NCBI GenBank assembly: GCA_963737575.1
Contig: CAVTTJ010000005.1
Span: 124,001 to 188,000, forward strand
Direction of reading: 5' to 3'
Source of the DNA: VRUE01 sp963737575
GTDB taxonomy: Bacteria > Actinomycetota > Thermoleophilia > Solirubrobacterales > 70-9
DNA: 64,000 nucleotides
Under the pieces are notes generated by a model, which had not been told where the DNA came from, searched no databases, and saw only the letters and a program-made list of their open reading frames with translations. Within the stretch, counting starts at the first letter, position 1. The number at the start of each line of letters is the position of its first letter. Below, one piece after another: positions 50,633 through 58,431 of the stretch. Both the position numbers and the translations under genes were made by a program.

Positions 50633-51538
50633 TCAGTCGCACTCCCCGCATCCCCCGACCTGCTCGGTTTTCGCGGTCTCGCCCTCGCGGGCGTAGGGCA
50701 TTTCGCCGGTGTCGTGGAGCTCATGGCGGAGGCTGTTGATCACCGCCCCGGCGAGGAGCGCCAGGCTCAGGGCGTAGAACCAGAACAGGGTGATGAGGGC
50801 GAAGCCCAGGGTCGAGCCGAGCTTCGAGATGCTCGAGACGTTGGAGAGGTAGAACGGGAACGCCCAGTTCGCGATGCCGGTGGTGAGGGTGACGAACAGC
50901 GCGCCGGGCCAGACATCGCGCCACGGCATGTGCCCTTTCGGGACCGCCCAGAAGATCACGCAGAGGATCGCGAAGGTGACCAGCAGCGCCGCGATCAGCA
51001 GCAGGATCGTGTCGATCGCCTTGATGTCGGACAGGCCGAGCGGCAGGCGGTCGGTGCTCGAGACGAGCGTCGCCTCCACCGTCGGCAGGACGATCGAGGC
51101 GGCGATGAAGAGGAGGACGACGAGCAGCATCGCGAACGAGAATCGCTTCTGCTCGACCCAGCCCCGGCACTCGACGTGGTAGATCCGGCAGAAGGCGGTG
51201 TCCATCGCCCCCCAGAACGAGGCGCCGATCCAGACCGAGCCGAGCAGCGCTGCGATCCCGATCGTCGTCGCGTTGTCCTGGATCCTGGTCAGGATGTCGG
51301 TCAGCGTCGTCTGCTCGGTATTGGGGAAGAGGCGCTCCAGGTCGTTGAGAACGCTGGTTTCGACGCCGCCGATCTTCAGCACCTGGCCGAAGAAGAAGAG
51401 GACCAGAAGGGCAAATGGGAAGACCGCCAGCATCAGGTTGTAGGCGACCATCGCCGAGAGTCCGGTGACGTTCTCGCGGTAGGCGCGCTGCCAGAAGCCG
51501 TTCAGCCAGGGGCGTGGATGTCGAACGGCCCTGAGCAT
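50633..51538 (-). CDS. YihY/BrkB-family membrane protein
   Basis: The 301-residue protein has about six transmembrane segments and the YihY pattern: RAYRENVTGLSAMVAYNLMLAVFPFALLV near 18-46 (by position), WIGASFWGAMDTAFCRIYH and WALPKG-like FWAVPKGHMPWRDVWPGALFV. The older name ribonuclease BN is wrong for this family; the function is unknown. The C-terminus ends with a Cys-rich GGCGECD. An inverted repeat CTTCAG-AAA-CTGAAG is just before the ATG. Confidence 0.88.
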   Translation of the reverse strand: MLRAVRHPRPWLNGFWQRAYRENVTGLSAMVAYNLMLAVFPFALLVLFFFGQVLKIGGVETSVLNDLERLFPNTEQTTLTDILTRIQDNATTIGIAALLGSVWIGASFWGAMDTAFCRIYHVECRGWVEQKRFSFAMLLVVLLFIAASIVLPTVEATLVSSTDRLPLGLSDIKAIDTILLLIAALLVTFAILCVIFWAVPKGHMPWRDVWPGALFVTLTTGIANWAFPFYLSNVSSISKLGSTLGFALITLFWFYALSLALLAGAVINSLRHELHDTGEMPYAREGETAKTEQVGGCGECD

Positions 51539-51541
51539 TTG

Positions 51542-51556
51542 ACTTCAGAAACTGAA
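51542..51556. promoter_or_regulatory. Inverted repeat CTTCAG-N3-CTGAAG
   Basis: A perfect 6-bp inverted repeat lies 3 nt before the YihY start codon, in the intergenic region shared with rpoD. Operator candidate. Confidence 0.4.
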
Positions 51557-51631
51557 GCGCCTATCATGCGAACAGACGTTTGACTGGGCACGAGCGCCCG
51601 CATGGAGCCATCGCAGCGAATTGCATGCAGC

Positions 51632-51658
51632 ACGGACCGAGTTATCGGTCCGTTTTTT
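51632..51658 (+). terminator. Intrinsic terminator in the rpoD leader region
   Basis: ACGGACCGA and TCGGTCCGT form a perfect 9-bp stem with a GTTA loop, followed by TTTTTT (51653-51658). It is the only textbook U-tract terminator I find in the window, yet no gene ends before it on this strand. Confidence 0.85.
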
Positions 51659-51692
51659 CGAGACTTTTCGCTGTAGACGGCCTTTCATGAGC

Positions 51693-51722
51693 AGGACTAA
51701 ACCACCTAGGACTAAACCACCT
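51693..51722. repeat. 15-bp tandem repeat upstream of rpoD
   Basis: AGGACTAAACCACCT occurs twice head to tail at 51693-51707 and 51708-51722, ending 27 nt before the rpoD start codon. Confidence 0.9.
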
Positions 51723-51749
51723 AGCTGAAGAGAAACGAGTGCAGACAGG

Positions 51750-52856
51750 ATGCTGGTAGCAGAGCTTCAGGAGCTTGAGGAGGTAAAAGGGCTGATCACG
51801 CGTGGTCAGCAGCTCGGCGTGCTGACCTTCGGCGACATCGCCTCGGCGGTCTCGGAGGTCGACCTCGACGAGTCCGACGTCGAGGATCTCTACGGACACC
51901 TCGAGAAGTCGGGGATCGAGCTTGTCGAGGACATGGACCCGGCCCAGAAAGCGGCCGCGGACGCGATGCCCGAGCCGTCCGGCAAAAAAGGCCGGCGCCG
52001 CCAGAAACAGGCGCTCGACCTGAAACCGGACATGACGACGGACAGCCTCCAGCTGTTCCTCAAGGACATCGGGAAAGTTCGTCTGCTCACCGCTCAGGAG
52101 GAGGTCGAACTCGCCAAACGGATTGAGCGCGGCGACCTCGACGCGAAGCAGAAAATGGTCGAGTCGAACCTCCGGCTCGTCGTCTCGATCGCCAAGAACT
52201 ACCGCAACCAGGGGCTGCCGTTCCTCGACCTGATCCAGGAGGGGACGCTCGGCCTCGTCCGCGCGGCGGAGAAGTTCGACTACCGCAAGGGGTTCAAGTT
52301 CTCTACCTACGCGACCTGGTGGATCCGCCAGGCGATCGCCCGTGCTCTCGCCGACAAGGCGCGCACGATCCGGATCCCGGTCCACGTCGTCGAGAAGCTG
52401 AACAAGATCGGGCGGGCGGAGCGCAAGCTCGTCACCGAGCTCGGCCGCGAGCCGACGCCGGAGGAGATCGCCGAGGTCACCGGGATCGATCCCGAGGAGG
52501 TCGACTCGATCAAGCGCTCGGCGCAGGCCCCGGTCTCGCTCGAGAAGCCGGTCGGCGACGAGGAGGAGTCCGAGTTCGGCCAGTTCATCGCCGACGAGAA
52601 GGCCGAGTCCCCGTTCGACCGGGCGGCCGACCTGCTCACCAAAGAGGCGCTGAAGGAAGCCCTCGAGAACCTCTCCTACCGCGAGCGCCGCGTGCTCGAG
52701 CTCCGCTACGGGCTCGGCGGCGAGCACCCGAGGACCCTGGACGAGGTCGGGCGGACGTTCAACGTCACCCGCGAGCGGATCCGCCAGATCGAGAACCAGA
52801 GCCTGAAGAAGCTCCAGCAGCTGGGCGAAGCGCAGAAACTGCGCGAAGTCACCTGA
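51750..52856 (+). CDS. rpoD: Primary RNA polymerase sigma factor RpoD/SigA
   Basis: The 368-residue protein has sigma 1.1 (LITRGQQLGVLTFGDIASAVSE), a Lys-rich linker, sigma 1.2 (DSLQLFLKDIGKVRLLTAQEEVELAKRIERGD by position 91-122), region 2 (NLRLVVSIAKNY, FSTYATWWIRQAI), region 3 and region 4 with the HTH (TLDEVGRTFNVTRERIRQIE). It is housekeeping-type, not ECF. The region upstream holds an intrinsic terminator and a tandem repeat. GACAGG lies close before the ATG. Confidence 0.94.
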   Translation: MLVAELQELEEVKGLITRGQQLGVLTFGDIASAVSEVDLDESDVEDLYGHLEKSGIELVEDMDPAQKAAADAMPEPSGKKGRRRQKQALDLKPDMTTDSLQLFLKDIGKVRLLTAQEEVELAKRIERGDLDAKQKMVESNLRLVVSIAKNYRNQGLPFLDLIQEGTLGLVRAAEKFDYRKGFKFSTYATWWIRQAIARALADKARTIRIPVHVVEKLNKIGRAERKLVTELGREPTPEEIAEVTGIDPEEVDSIKRSAQAPVSLEKPVGDEEESEFGQFIADEKAESPFDRAADLLTKEALKEALENLSYRERRVLELRYGLGGEHPRTLDEVGRTFNVTRERIRQIENQSLKKLQQLGEAQKLREVT

Positions 52857-52886
52857 GTCCAGCGGGGCGCGGCTAAGGGGTTCGGG

Positions 52887-52912
52887 CATCGCGGCCGATA
52901 TCAGCCGCGATG
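52887..52912 (+). promoter_or_regulatory. Inverted repeat containing the pilT1 start codon
   Basis: CATCGCGGC (52887-52895) pairs with GCCGCGATG (52904-52912) around an 8-nt loop. The final ATG is the start codon, so an RNA hairpin would hide it. Confidence 0.6.
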
Positions 52913-54025
52913 TTCGAGATCGACGCTGCCCTGCAGAAACTGATCCAGCGCGAAGGCTCCGACCTTCACATCAAAGTCGGCGCTCCGCCGATCATCCGCC
53001 TGCACGGCGAGCTGATGCCGCTCGAGGGCTACGAGCGGCTCGAGGAAGCGGACACCGAAAAAGCGTTCCACGACATCGCCGAGGTACGGTCGCTGACCGA
53101 GTTCGAGGCCGTCGGCGAGGCCGACTTCTCCTACGCGATCCCCGGGCTCTCCCGCTTCCGCGTCAACACCTTCAAACAGCGCGGCTCGATCTCGATCGTC
53201 TGTCGCGCTATCCCGTTCGAGATCCGTTCGGTCGAGGATCTGGGCCTGCCGCCGGTGGTGACGAAACTCGCCGAAGAGCAGCGCGGGATCATCCTCGTCA
53301 CCGGAACCACCGGCTCGGGCAAGAGCACGACGCTGGCGGCGATGATCGACCACATCAACCGCACCCGCCACCACCACATCGTCACGCTCGAGGACCCGAT
53401 CGAGTACCTGCACCAGGACAAAGCCTCGATCGTCAACCAGCGCGAGGTCGGGGCCGACACCGAGAGCTTCGCGCGGGCGATGAAGCGCGTCCTCCGCCAG
53501 GACCCCGACGTGATCCTGATCGGCGAGATGCGAGACGAGGAGACGGTGAGGACCGCGCTCTCCGCGGCCGAGACCGGGCACCTAGTCCTCTCGACCGTCC
53601 ATACCCTGGACGCGACCGAGACGATCAACCGGATCATCGACTTCTTCCCGCCACACCTCCAGCACCAGGCCAGGGTGATGCTGGCGGCGACCCTGAAGGG
53701 GGCGATCGCACAGCGCCTCGTTCCCGACATCACCGGCGAGGGCCGCGTGCCGGCGTCGGAGGTGATGGTCGTCACCGGCCGGGTGGAGGACCTGATCCTC
53801 AACCCTGAAGAAACAGGCAAGATCACCGAAGTGATCTCCGAAGGCGGGTACTACGGAATGCGCACCTTCGACCAGGCCCTGCTCGAATACGTGATGGAGG
53901 GGAAGATCACCGAGCGGATCGCGCTCGACTATGCGTCGAGCCCGCACGACTTCAAACTGATGCTCTCCGCCGGTGGCCAGCGCGCCAGCGGGATCGAGCA
54001 GCTCGCAAGCACCCCCGCCGAGTAG
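52910..54025 (+). CDS. PilT-like type IV pilus retraction ATPase (copy 1)
   Basis: The 371-residue protein has an N-terminal PilT PAS-like domain (GSDLHIKVGAPPIIRLHGEL), Walker A GTTGSGKST at 132-140, Asp box EDPIEYLHQDK, Walker B VILIGEMRDEET and the His box TGHLVLSTVHT. The canonical C-terminal AIRNLIREGK of PilT is replaced by GRVEDLILNPEETGK, so it may be PilU-like. It opens the pilus cluster, 53 nt after rpoD; its start codon sits in a hairpin. Confidence 0.88.
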   Translation: MFEIDAALQKLIQREGSDLHIKVGAPPIIRLHGELMPLEGYERLEEADTEKAFHDIAEVRSLTEFEAVGEADFSYAIPGLSRFRVNTFKQRGSISIVCRAIPFEIRSVEDLGLPPVVTKLAEEQRGIILVTGTTGSGKSTTLAAMIDHINRTRHHHIVTLEDPIEYLHQDKASIVNQREVGADTESFARAMKRVLRQDPDVILIGEMRDEETVRTALSAAETGHLVLSTVHTLDATETINRIIDFFPPHLQHQARVMLAATLKGAIAQRLVPDITGEGRVPASEVMVVTGRVEDLILNPEETGKITEVISEGGYYGMRTFDQALLEYVMEGKITERIALDYASSPHDFKLMLSAGGQRASGIEQLASTPAE

Positions 54026-54088
54026 CCGTCCGAATTCCTTCTTTCGGATTCAAGCTCGCGGCTTTTCCTGCCGAGAGTAAGCGAACAT

Positions 54089-54685
54089 ATGAGAGAGAAA
54101 CTCAACAGTAATCCGCTCGCTCAGCTCGCACTTATCGGTGTCCTTCTGGTGGTCGCCGGAGTCTTCCTGATGTCGACGATGGGCAAGGGGGGCGAAGAAG
54201 AAGCCGCCTCCACCGCGACCGAAACGAGCGTGACCGCGGCGCCCGAAGAAGCGGGCACGGCAGCCGTCTCCGCAGCGCCGGAAGCCGGCGGCGTCGCCGC
54301 CCTTCCCCCGTCGGCCGCCGCGGACGCACCGCCGCCCCCGAAGCAGGTCCTCGCCGCCTACCACGACAACAAGACCCTGGTCCTCCTCTTCGTCCGCAAC
54401 GGCGGGATCGACGACCGGATGGTCGAGAAGGCGACGACCCGCCTCCATTCCATGCCCCACGTCGAGACCATCGTCGTCCCCGCCAGCCAGATTGCGCGCT
54501 ACGCCTCGATCGCCGAGGGGGTCTCGCTCGATCGGGTGCCGGCGCTCGTCGTCGTCCGTCCCAAGAATCTCAAGGGCGACCTCCCGGTCGCTTCAATCAA
54601 CTACGGCTTCGCGAGCCCCGAGAGCATCGTTCAGGCGGTAGTCGACGCTGAATACGAAGGACACACTCTCGACTATCACCCATAG
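54089..54685 (+). CDS. Membrane-anchored protein with thioredoxin-like C-terminal domain, in pil cluster
   Basis: The 198-residue protein has one transmembrane segment near 10-30 (LAQLALIGVLLVVAGVFLM), a long Ala/Glu/Pro linker to about 90 and a C-terminal domain (KTLVLLFVRNGGIDDRMVEKAT, VETIVVPASQI, VPALVVVRPK) that resembles a thioredoxin fold without a CxxC. No Cys are present. I recognise no family. Its place between pilT1 and pilB suggests an assembly factor, possibly a stand-in for PilN/PilO-type proteins. Confidence 0.78.
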   Translation: MREKLNSNPLAQLALIGVLLVVAGVFLMSTMGKGGEEEAASTATETSVTAAPEEAGTAAVSAAPEAGGVAALPPSAAADAPPPPKQVLAAYHDNKTLVLLFVRNGGIDDRMVEKATTRLHSMPHVETIVVPASQIARYASIAEGVSLDRVPALVVVRPKNLKGDLPVASINYGFASPESIVQAVVDAEYEGHTLDYHP

Positions 54686-54689
54686 GCAG

Positions 54690-56684
54690 ATGGAGCAGCG
54701 GGACTACTTGCCCCATCTGCGACCGGTCCCGGACACGAGCGACGCCGCCGGTCCGGAGGAGGTCGAGTCGCCCCCCGAGGGAGTCGAGTCGCCCCCCGCG
54801 GCCGAGGAGATCGGGGTAGAGGACAGGTCGCTCGCCAGGACTCCGGCCGAGGAGGTCGGAGGCGACGAGGCGGAGGGAGTCGCCGCCGCGACCGAGCCGC
54901 CGCTCGAGCCGCCGGACTCCAAGCCGGACTTCTCCCCGATCGAGGAGGAGGAGGTCGAGGAGGTCGATCGGACGCTCGGGATCACCGAGCCGAAAACCCG
55001 GGTCCACTCCGCCGCGTTCGTCACCGACGTCCTCGTCGAACTCGGCTACGTCGGTGACGAGGTGGTCAAGCAGGCGATCGAAGCCGCCCGGACCGCCGGC
55101 AGGCCCCCGGAGCAGCTCCTGCTCGAGCAGGGGGCGATCAACCCCGAGCAGCTCTCGCGCGCCGTCGCCGAGCGCTACGGGCTCGATCACGTCGACCTCT
55201 CGGCCTACAAGGTCGACATGGCCGCGGCCAATCTGATCTCGGTCACCACCGCCCGTCGCTACAACGCGATCCCGGTGGGCTTCGTCGACAACGAGACGCT
55301 CCTGGTCGCGATGGCCGACCCGACGAACCTGCTCGCCGTCGACGACATCAAGATCGCGACCGGCCTGGACTGCCGCGCGGCGGTTGCCTCGGCCGAAGAC
55401 ATCGAGGCCCTGATGGGCCGGCTCAACACCCTCCAGAGCGCGGTCAGCGAGGCGATAGTCGAGGGCGAGGAGGAGGCTGCCGAAGACGCCGACCTCCTCG
55501 AAGGGGAAGGGGACTCCGAAATCGGCGCCGACGACGCGCCGGTCGTCAAGCTCGTCTACAGCATCCTGGGCCAGGCGGTGGGGGAAGGCGCCTCCGACGT
55601 CCACTTCGAAGCCGACGAAGGGGAAATGAGGGTCAGGTTCCGGGTCGACGGAGTCCTCCGCGAGGCGGCCCACGTCCCGAAGCGGATGATCACCGCGGTG
55701 ATCTCGCGGGTGAAGATCATGAGCGACCTCAACATCGCCGAGAAGCGCGTGCCGCAGGACGGCCGGGTCAGCGTCACGGTCGACGACCACAAGGTCGATC
55801 TCCGCGTCACCACCCTTCCGACCCAGAAGGGCGAGGGGGCGACGATCCGCATCCTCGACAAAGAAAACGCCAACCGCACCCTCGACGACCTCGGGATGGA
55901 CGGGACCGCCCTGGAGCGGTTCCAGGAGGCTTTCAGCCAGGCCTACGGGGCCGTTCTCGTCACCGGCCCGACCGGCTCGGGGAAGAGCACCACGCTCTAT
56001 GCGGCGCTCAAACAGCTGAACCAGGTCGAGAAAAACATCATCACGATCGAGGACCCGGTCGAGTATCAGGTGCAGGGCATCAGCCAGATCAACGTCAACC
56101 GCAAAGCCGGCCTCGACTTCGCCACCGGGCTGCGGTCGATGCTCCGCGCCGACCCGGACATCGTGATGGTCGGCGAGATCCGCGACGGCGAGACCGCGCG
56201 GATCGCGGTCGAGGCCTCGCTCACGGGTCACATGCTGCTCAGCACCCTGCACACCAACGACGCCCCCGGCGCGATCACGCGGCTGACGAAGATGGGGATC
56301 GAGGCCTTCCTGATCTCCTCGGCGGTCGATTGCGTCGTCGCCCAGCGCCTGGCGCGCAAGCTCTGCAGCCACTGCAAGAAACGGGTGATGATCCCGCCGG
56401 AAGCGATGGCCGAAGCCGGGATTCGCGTCGGCGTCGAGGTCGAGGCCTACGAGCCCGTCGGCTGCCCGCGCTGTAGCCACAACGGCTACAAAGGGCGGGT
56501 CGGCCTCTACTCGGTGATGGTCCTGAGCGAGCGGATCAAGGAAATGGTCGTCTCCGGCGCCTCCGAGGCCGAAATCGCCAACGTCGCCCGCGAGGAGGGG
56601 ATGAGGACCCTCCGCGAGGACGGCTTCACCAAGGTTCGCGCGGGGCAGACGAGCCTCGAGGAGGTGATCCGGGTCACCACCTGA
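54690..56684 (+). CDS. pilB: Type IV pilus assembly ATPase PilB
   Basis: The 664-residue protein has an acidic, repetitive N-terminus of about 100 residues (VESPPEGVESPP), an MshEN domain near 105-240 (FVTDVLVELGYVGDEVVKQAIE and LLLEQGAINPEQLS, which could bind c-di-GMP), and the GspE ATPase: Walker A GPTGSGKSTT near 425, Asp box IEDPVEYQV, Walker B IVMVGEIRDGET and LSTLHTNDAPGA. The CM zinc motif is CSHC near 559 and CPRC near 592. Four nt separate it from the previous gene. Confidence 0.93.
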   Translation: MEQRDYLPHLRPVPDTSDAAGPEEVESPPEGVESPPAAEEIGVEDRSLARTPAEEVGGDEAEGVAAATEPPLEPPDSKPDFSPIEEEEVEEVDRTLGITEPKTRVHSAAFVTDVLVELGYVGDEVVKQAIEAARTAGRPPEQLLLEQGAINPEQLSRAVAERYGLDHVDLSAYKVDMAAANLISVTTARRYNAIPVGFVDNETLLVAMADPTNLLAVDDIKIATGLDCRAAVASAEDIEALMGRLNTLQSAVSEAIVEGEEEAAEDADLLEGEGDSEIGADDAPVVKLVYSILGQAVGEGASDVHFEADEGEMRVRFRVDGVLREAAHVPKRMITAVISRVKIMSDLNIAEKRVPQDGRVSVTVDDHKVDLRVTTLPTQKGEGATIRILDKENANRTLDDLGMDGTALERFQEAFSQAYGAVLVTGPTGSGKSTTLYAALKQLNQVEKNIITIEDPVEYQVQGISQINVNRKAGLDFATGLRSMLRADPDIVMVGEIRDGETARIAVEASLTGHMLLSTLHTNDAPGAITRLTKMGIEAFLISSAVDCVVAQRLARKLCSHCKKRVMIPPEAMAEAGIRVGVEVEAYEPVGCPRCSHNGYKGRVGLYSVMVLSERIKEMVVSGASEAEIANVAREEGMRTLREDGFTKVRAGQTSLEEVIRVTT

Positions 56685-56742
56685 CCCGGATTACCTGTTT
56701 TCGAGTATCGAGGTTCTGGCCGAGCGGTCGATCAAGGTAGCC

Positions 56743-58428
56743 ATGGACTTCGATTTCGCAGAGGTGCTGCGGCGGATGGTCGAGGCGAGGGCCTCCGACG
56801 TGCACATCACACCGGGAGTTCCGCCGGCGATCCGCGAAAAGGGGAAGATCGCCCACATGGAGGGCTTCCCCGTGCTCTCCAGCCAGCAGACCCGCGAGGT
56901 CGTCTACGGGATCCTCAACGAGGACCAGCGGAAAAGGTTCGAGAACAACAAACAGCTCGACTTCGCCTACGCGATCCCCGGCGTCGCCCGCTTCCGCGTC
57001 AACTGCTTCTTCCAGCGCGGCTCGGTCAGCGCCGCCTTCAGGCTCGTTCCACAGGAGATCCCCGACCTCGACTCGCTCGGCGTCCCGCAGGTCCTCCGCG
57101 AGCTGACCCAGAAACCGCGCGGGTTCGTCCTCGTCACCGGCCCGACCGGCTCCGGCAAGAGCACGACGCTGGCGGCGATGATCGACGTCATCAACTCCGG
57201 CCGGCCGGACCACATCCTCACGATCGAGGACCCGATCGAGTTCCTGCACGACCACAAAAGGTCGATCGTCAACCAGCGCGAGGTCGGCTCCGACGCCCCG
57301 GACTTCGCGCTCGGGCTCCGCGCTGCCCTTCGAGAGGACCCCGACGTGATCCTCGTCGGCGAGATGCGCGACCTCGAGACGATGGCGACGGCGCTGACCG
57401 CCGCCGAGACTGGGCACCTCGTGTTCGCGACCCTGCACACCCAGTCGACGGCGCAGACGGTCGACCGGATCATCGACGTCTTCCCGCCCCAGCAGCAGGG
57501 CCAGGTCCGCTCGCAGCTCTCGATCGCTCTGCAGGGGATCGTCACCCAGCAGCTGCTGCCGACGATCGACGGGATGGGGCGCACGGTCGCCTGCGAGGTC
57601 CTGGTGCCGACGCCCGCCGTCCGCAACCTGATCCGCGAGGGCAAGACCCACCAGATCTACGCCGCGCTGCAGACCTCGGGCGCGGTCGGGATGCAGACGA
57701 TGGACGCGGACCTCGTCCGCCTCGTCCGCGAAGGCAAAATCTCGCGCTCGCTCGCCGAGCAGCGCTCCGCGGTCCCGGAGGAGCTCAAACGACTGCTCGG
57801 CGCCACGCCGGCGGTGACGCCCGGCGCCGACTCCGCCGAGAAGCCAAAGGGCGTGGGGGCGCCGCCTCCCCCGCCCGCACGCTCGGCCCCGCCTCCGACC
57901 GCCTCCAACGGCGCCCCGCCTCCGCCTCCCCCCGCGGCGAGTTCGCCGCCGCCGCCCGCGCCGAACGAGGAGGAGAACTCGACGCCCCCGCCTGCGCCGC
58001 AACAGGAGAAGGTCCCGCTGTCACCCGAGCCAGAAGGCTCGGCGCCCCCGCCTGCACCCGCACCGGATGCGGTTTCGGTCGCCTCTCCTCCTCCGCCTCC
58101 CACCGTCGAGGCCCAGGAGGAGGTCGAAGTCGAGGTTGAGGACCTCGAGCCCGCGGCCGAGGAGTCGGAACCGATCGCCGAGGACCTCGAGCCACTGGCC
58201 GAAGAGGCGCCCGAGCAGCCCGCCTCGGTTACGCCGCCACCCGTGCCCCCCGTCGCCGCGCCTCCGGCCCAACCGGCGGCTCCGGCGCCACCGGTGCCTC
58301 CGGCCTCGCCGCTGCCGCCGATCAACTCCGAGCCGCCCTCGATTGCGCCCCCGGCCGAGCCAGCGGTGCCTGCGTTCCAACAGACCTCGGTGCCTCCTCC
58401 GTCTCCGCCGCCCGCGCCGGAGCAGTAG
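56743..58428 (+). CDS. pilT: PilT retraction ATPase (copy 2) with long proline-rich C-terminal tail
   Basis: The 561-residue protein is PilT through about residue 365: ASDVHITPGVPPAIREKGK, Walker A GPTGSGKSTT near 131-140, EDPIEFLHDHKRSIV, VILVGEMRDLET, TGHLVFATLHTQSTAQT and the canonical PAVRNLIREGKTHQIY. From about 370 a tail of roughly 190 residues consists mostly of Pro, Ala, Ser and Glu (PPPPPARSAPPPT and DLEPAAEESEP). PilT proteins are normally about 350 residues. The tail may be a flexible docking arm. Confidence 0.9.
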   Translation: MDFDFAEVLRRMVEARASDVHITPGVPPAIREKGKIAHMEGFPVLSSQQTREVVYGILNEDQRKRFENNKQLDFAYAIPGVARFRVNCFFQRGSVSAAFRLVPQEIPDLDSLGVPQVLRELTQKPRGFVLVTGPTGSGKSTTLAAMIDVINSGRPDHILTIEDPIEFLHDHKRSIVNQREVGSDAPDFALGLRAALREDPDVILVGEMRDLETMATALTAAETGHLVFATLHTQSTAQTVDRIIDVFPPQQQGQVRSQLSIALQGIVTQQLLPTIDGMGRTVACEVLVPTPAVRNLIREGKTHQIYAALQTSGAVGMQTMDADLVRLVREGKISRSLAEQRSAVPEELKRLLGATPAVTPGADSAEKPKGVGAPPPPPARSAPPPTASNGAPPPPPPAASSPPPPAPNEEENSTPPPAPQQEKVPLSPEPEGSAPPPAPAPDAVSVASPPPPPTVEAQEEVEVEVEDLEPAAEESEPIAEDLEPLAEEAPEQPASVTPPPVPPVAAPPAQPAAPAPPVPPASPLPPINSEPPSIAPPAEPAVPAFQQTSVPPPSPPPAPEQ

Positions 58429-58431
58429 CGC

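Noticed and set aside
55000..58400. Type II secretion system instead of type IV pilus
   Set aside because: Two PilT-type retraction ATPases and a major pilin of PilA type are present, which T2SS lacks.
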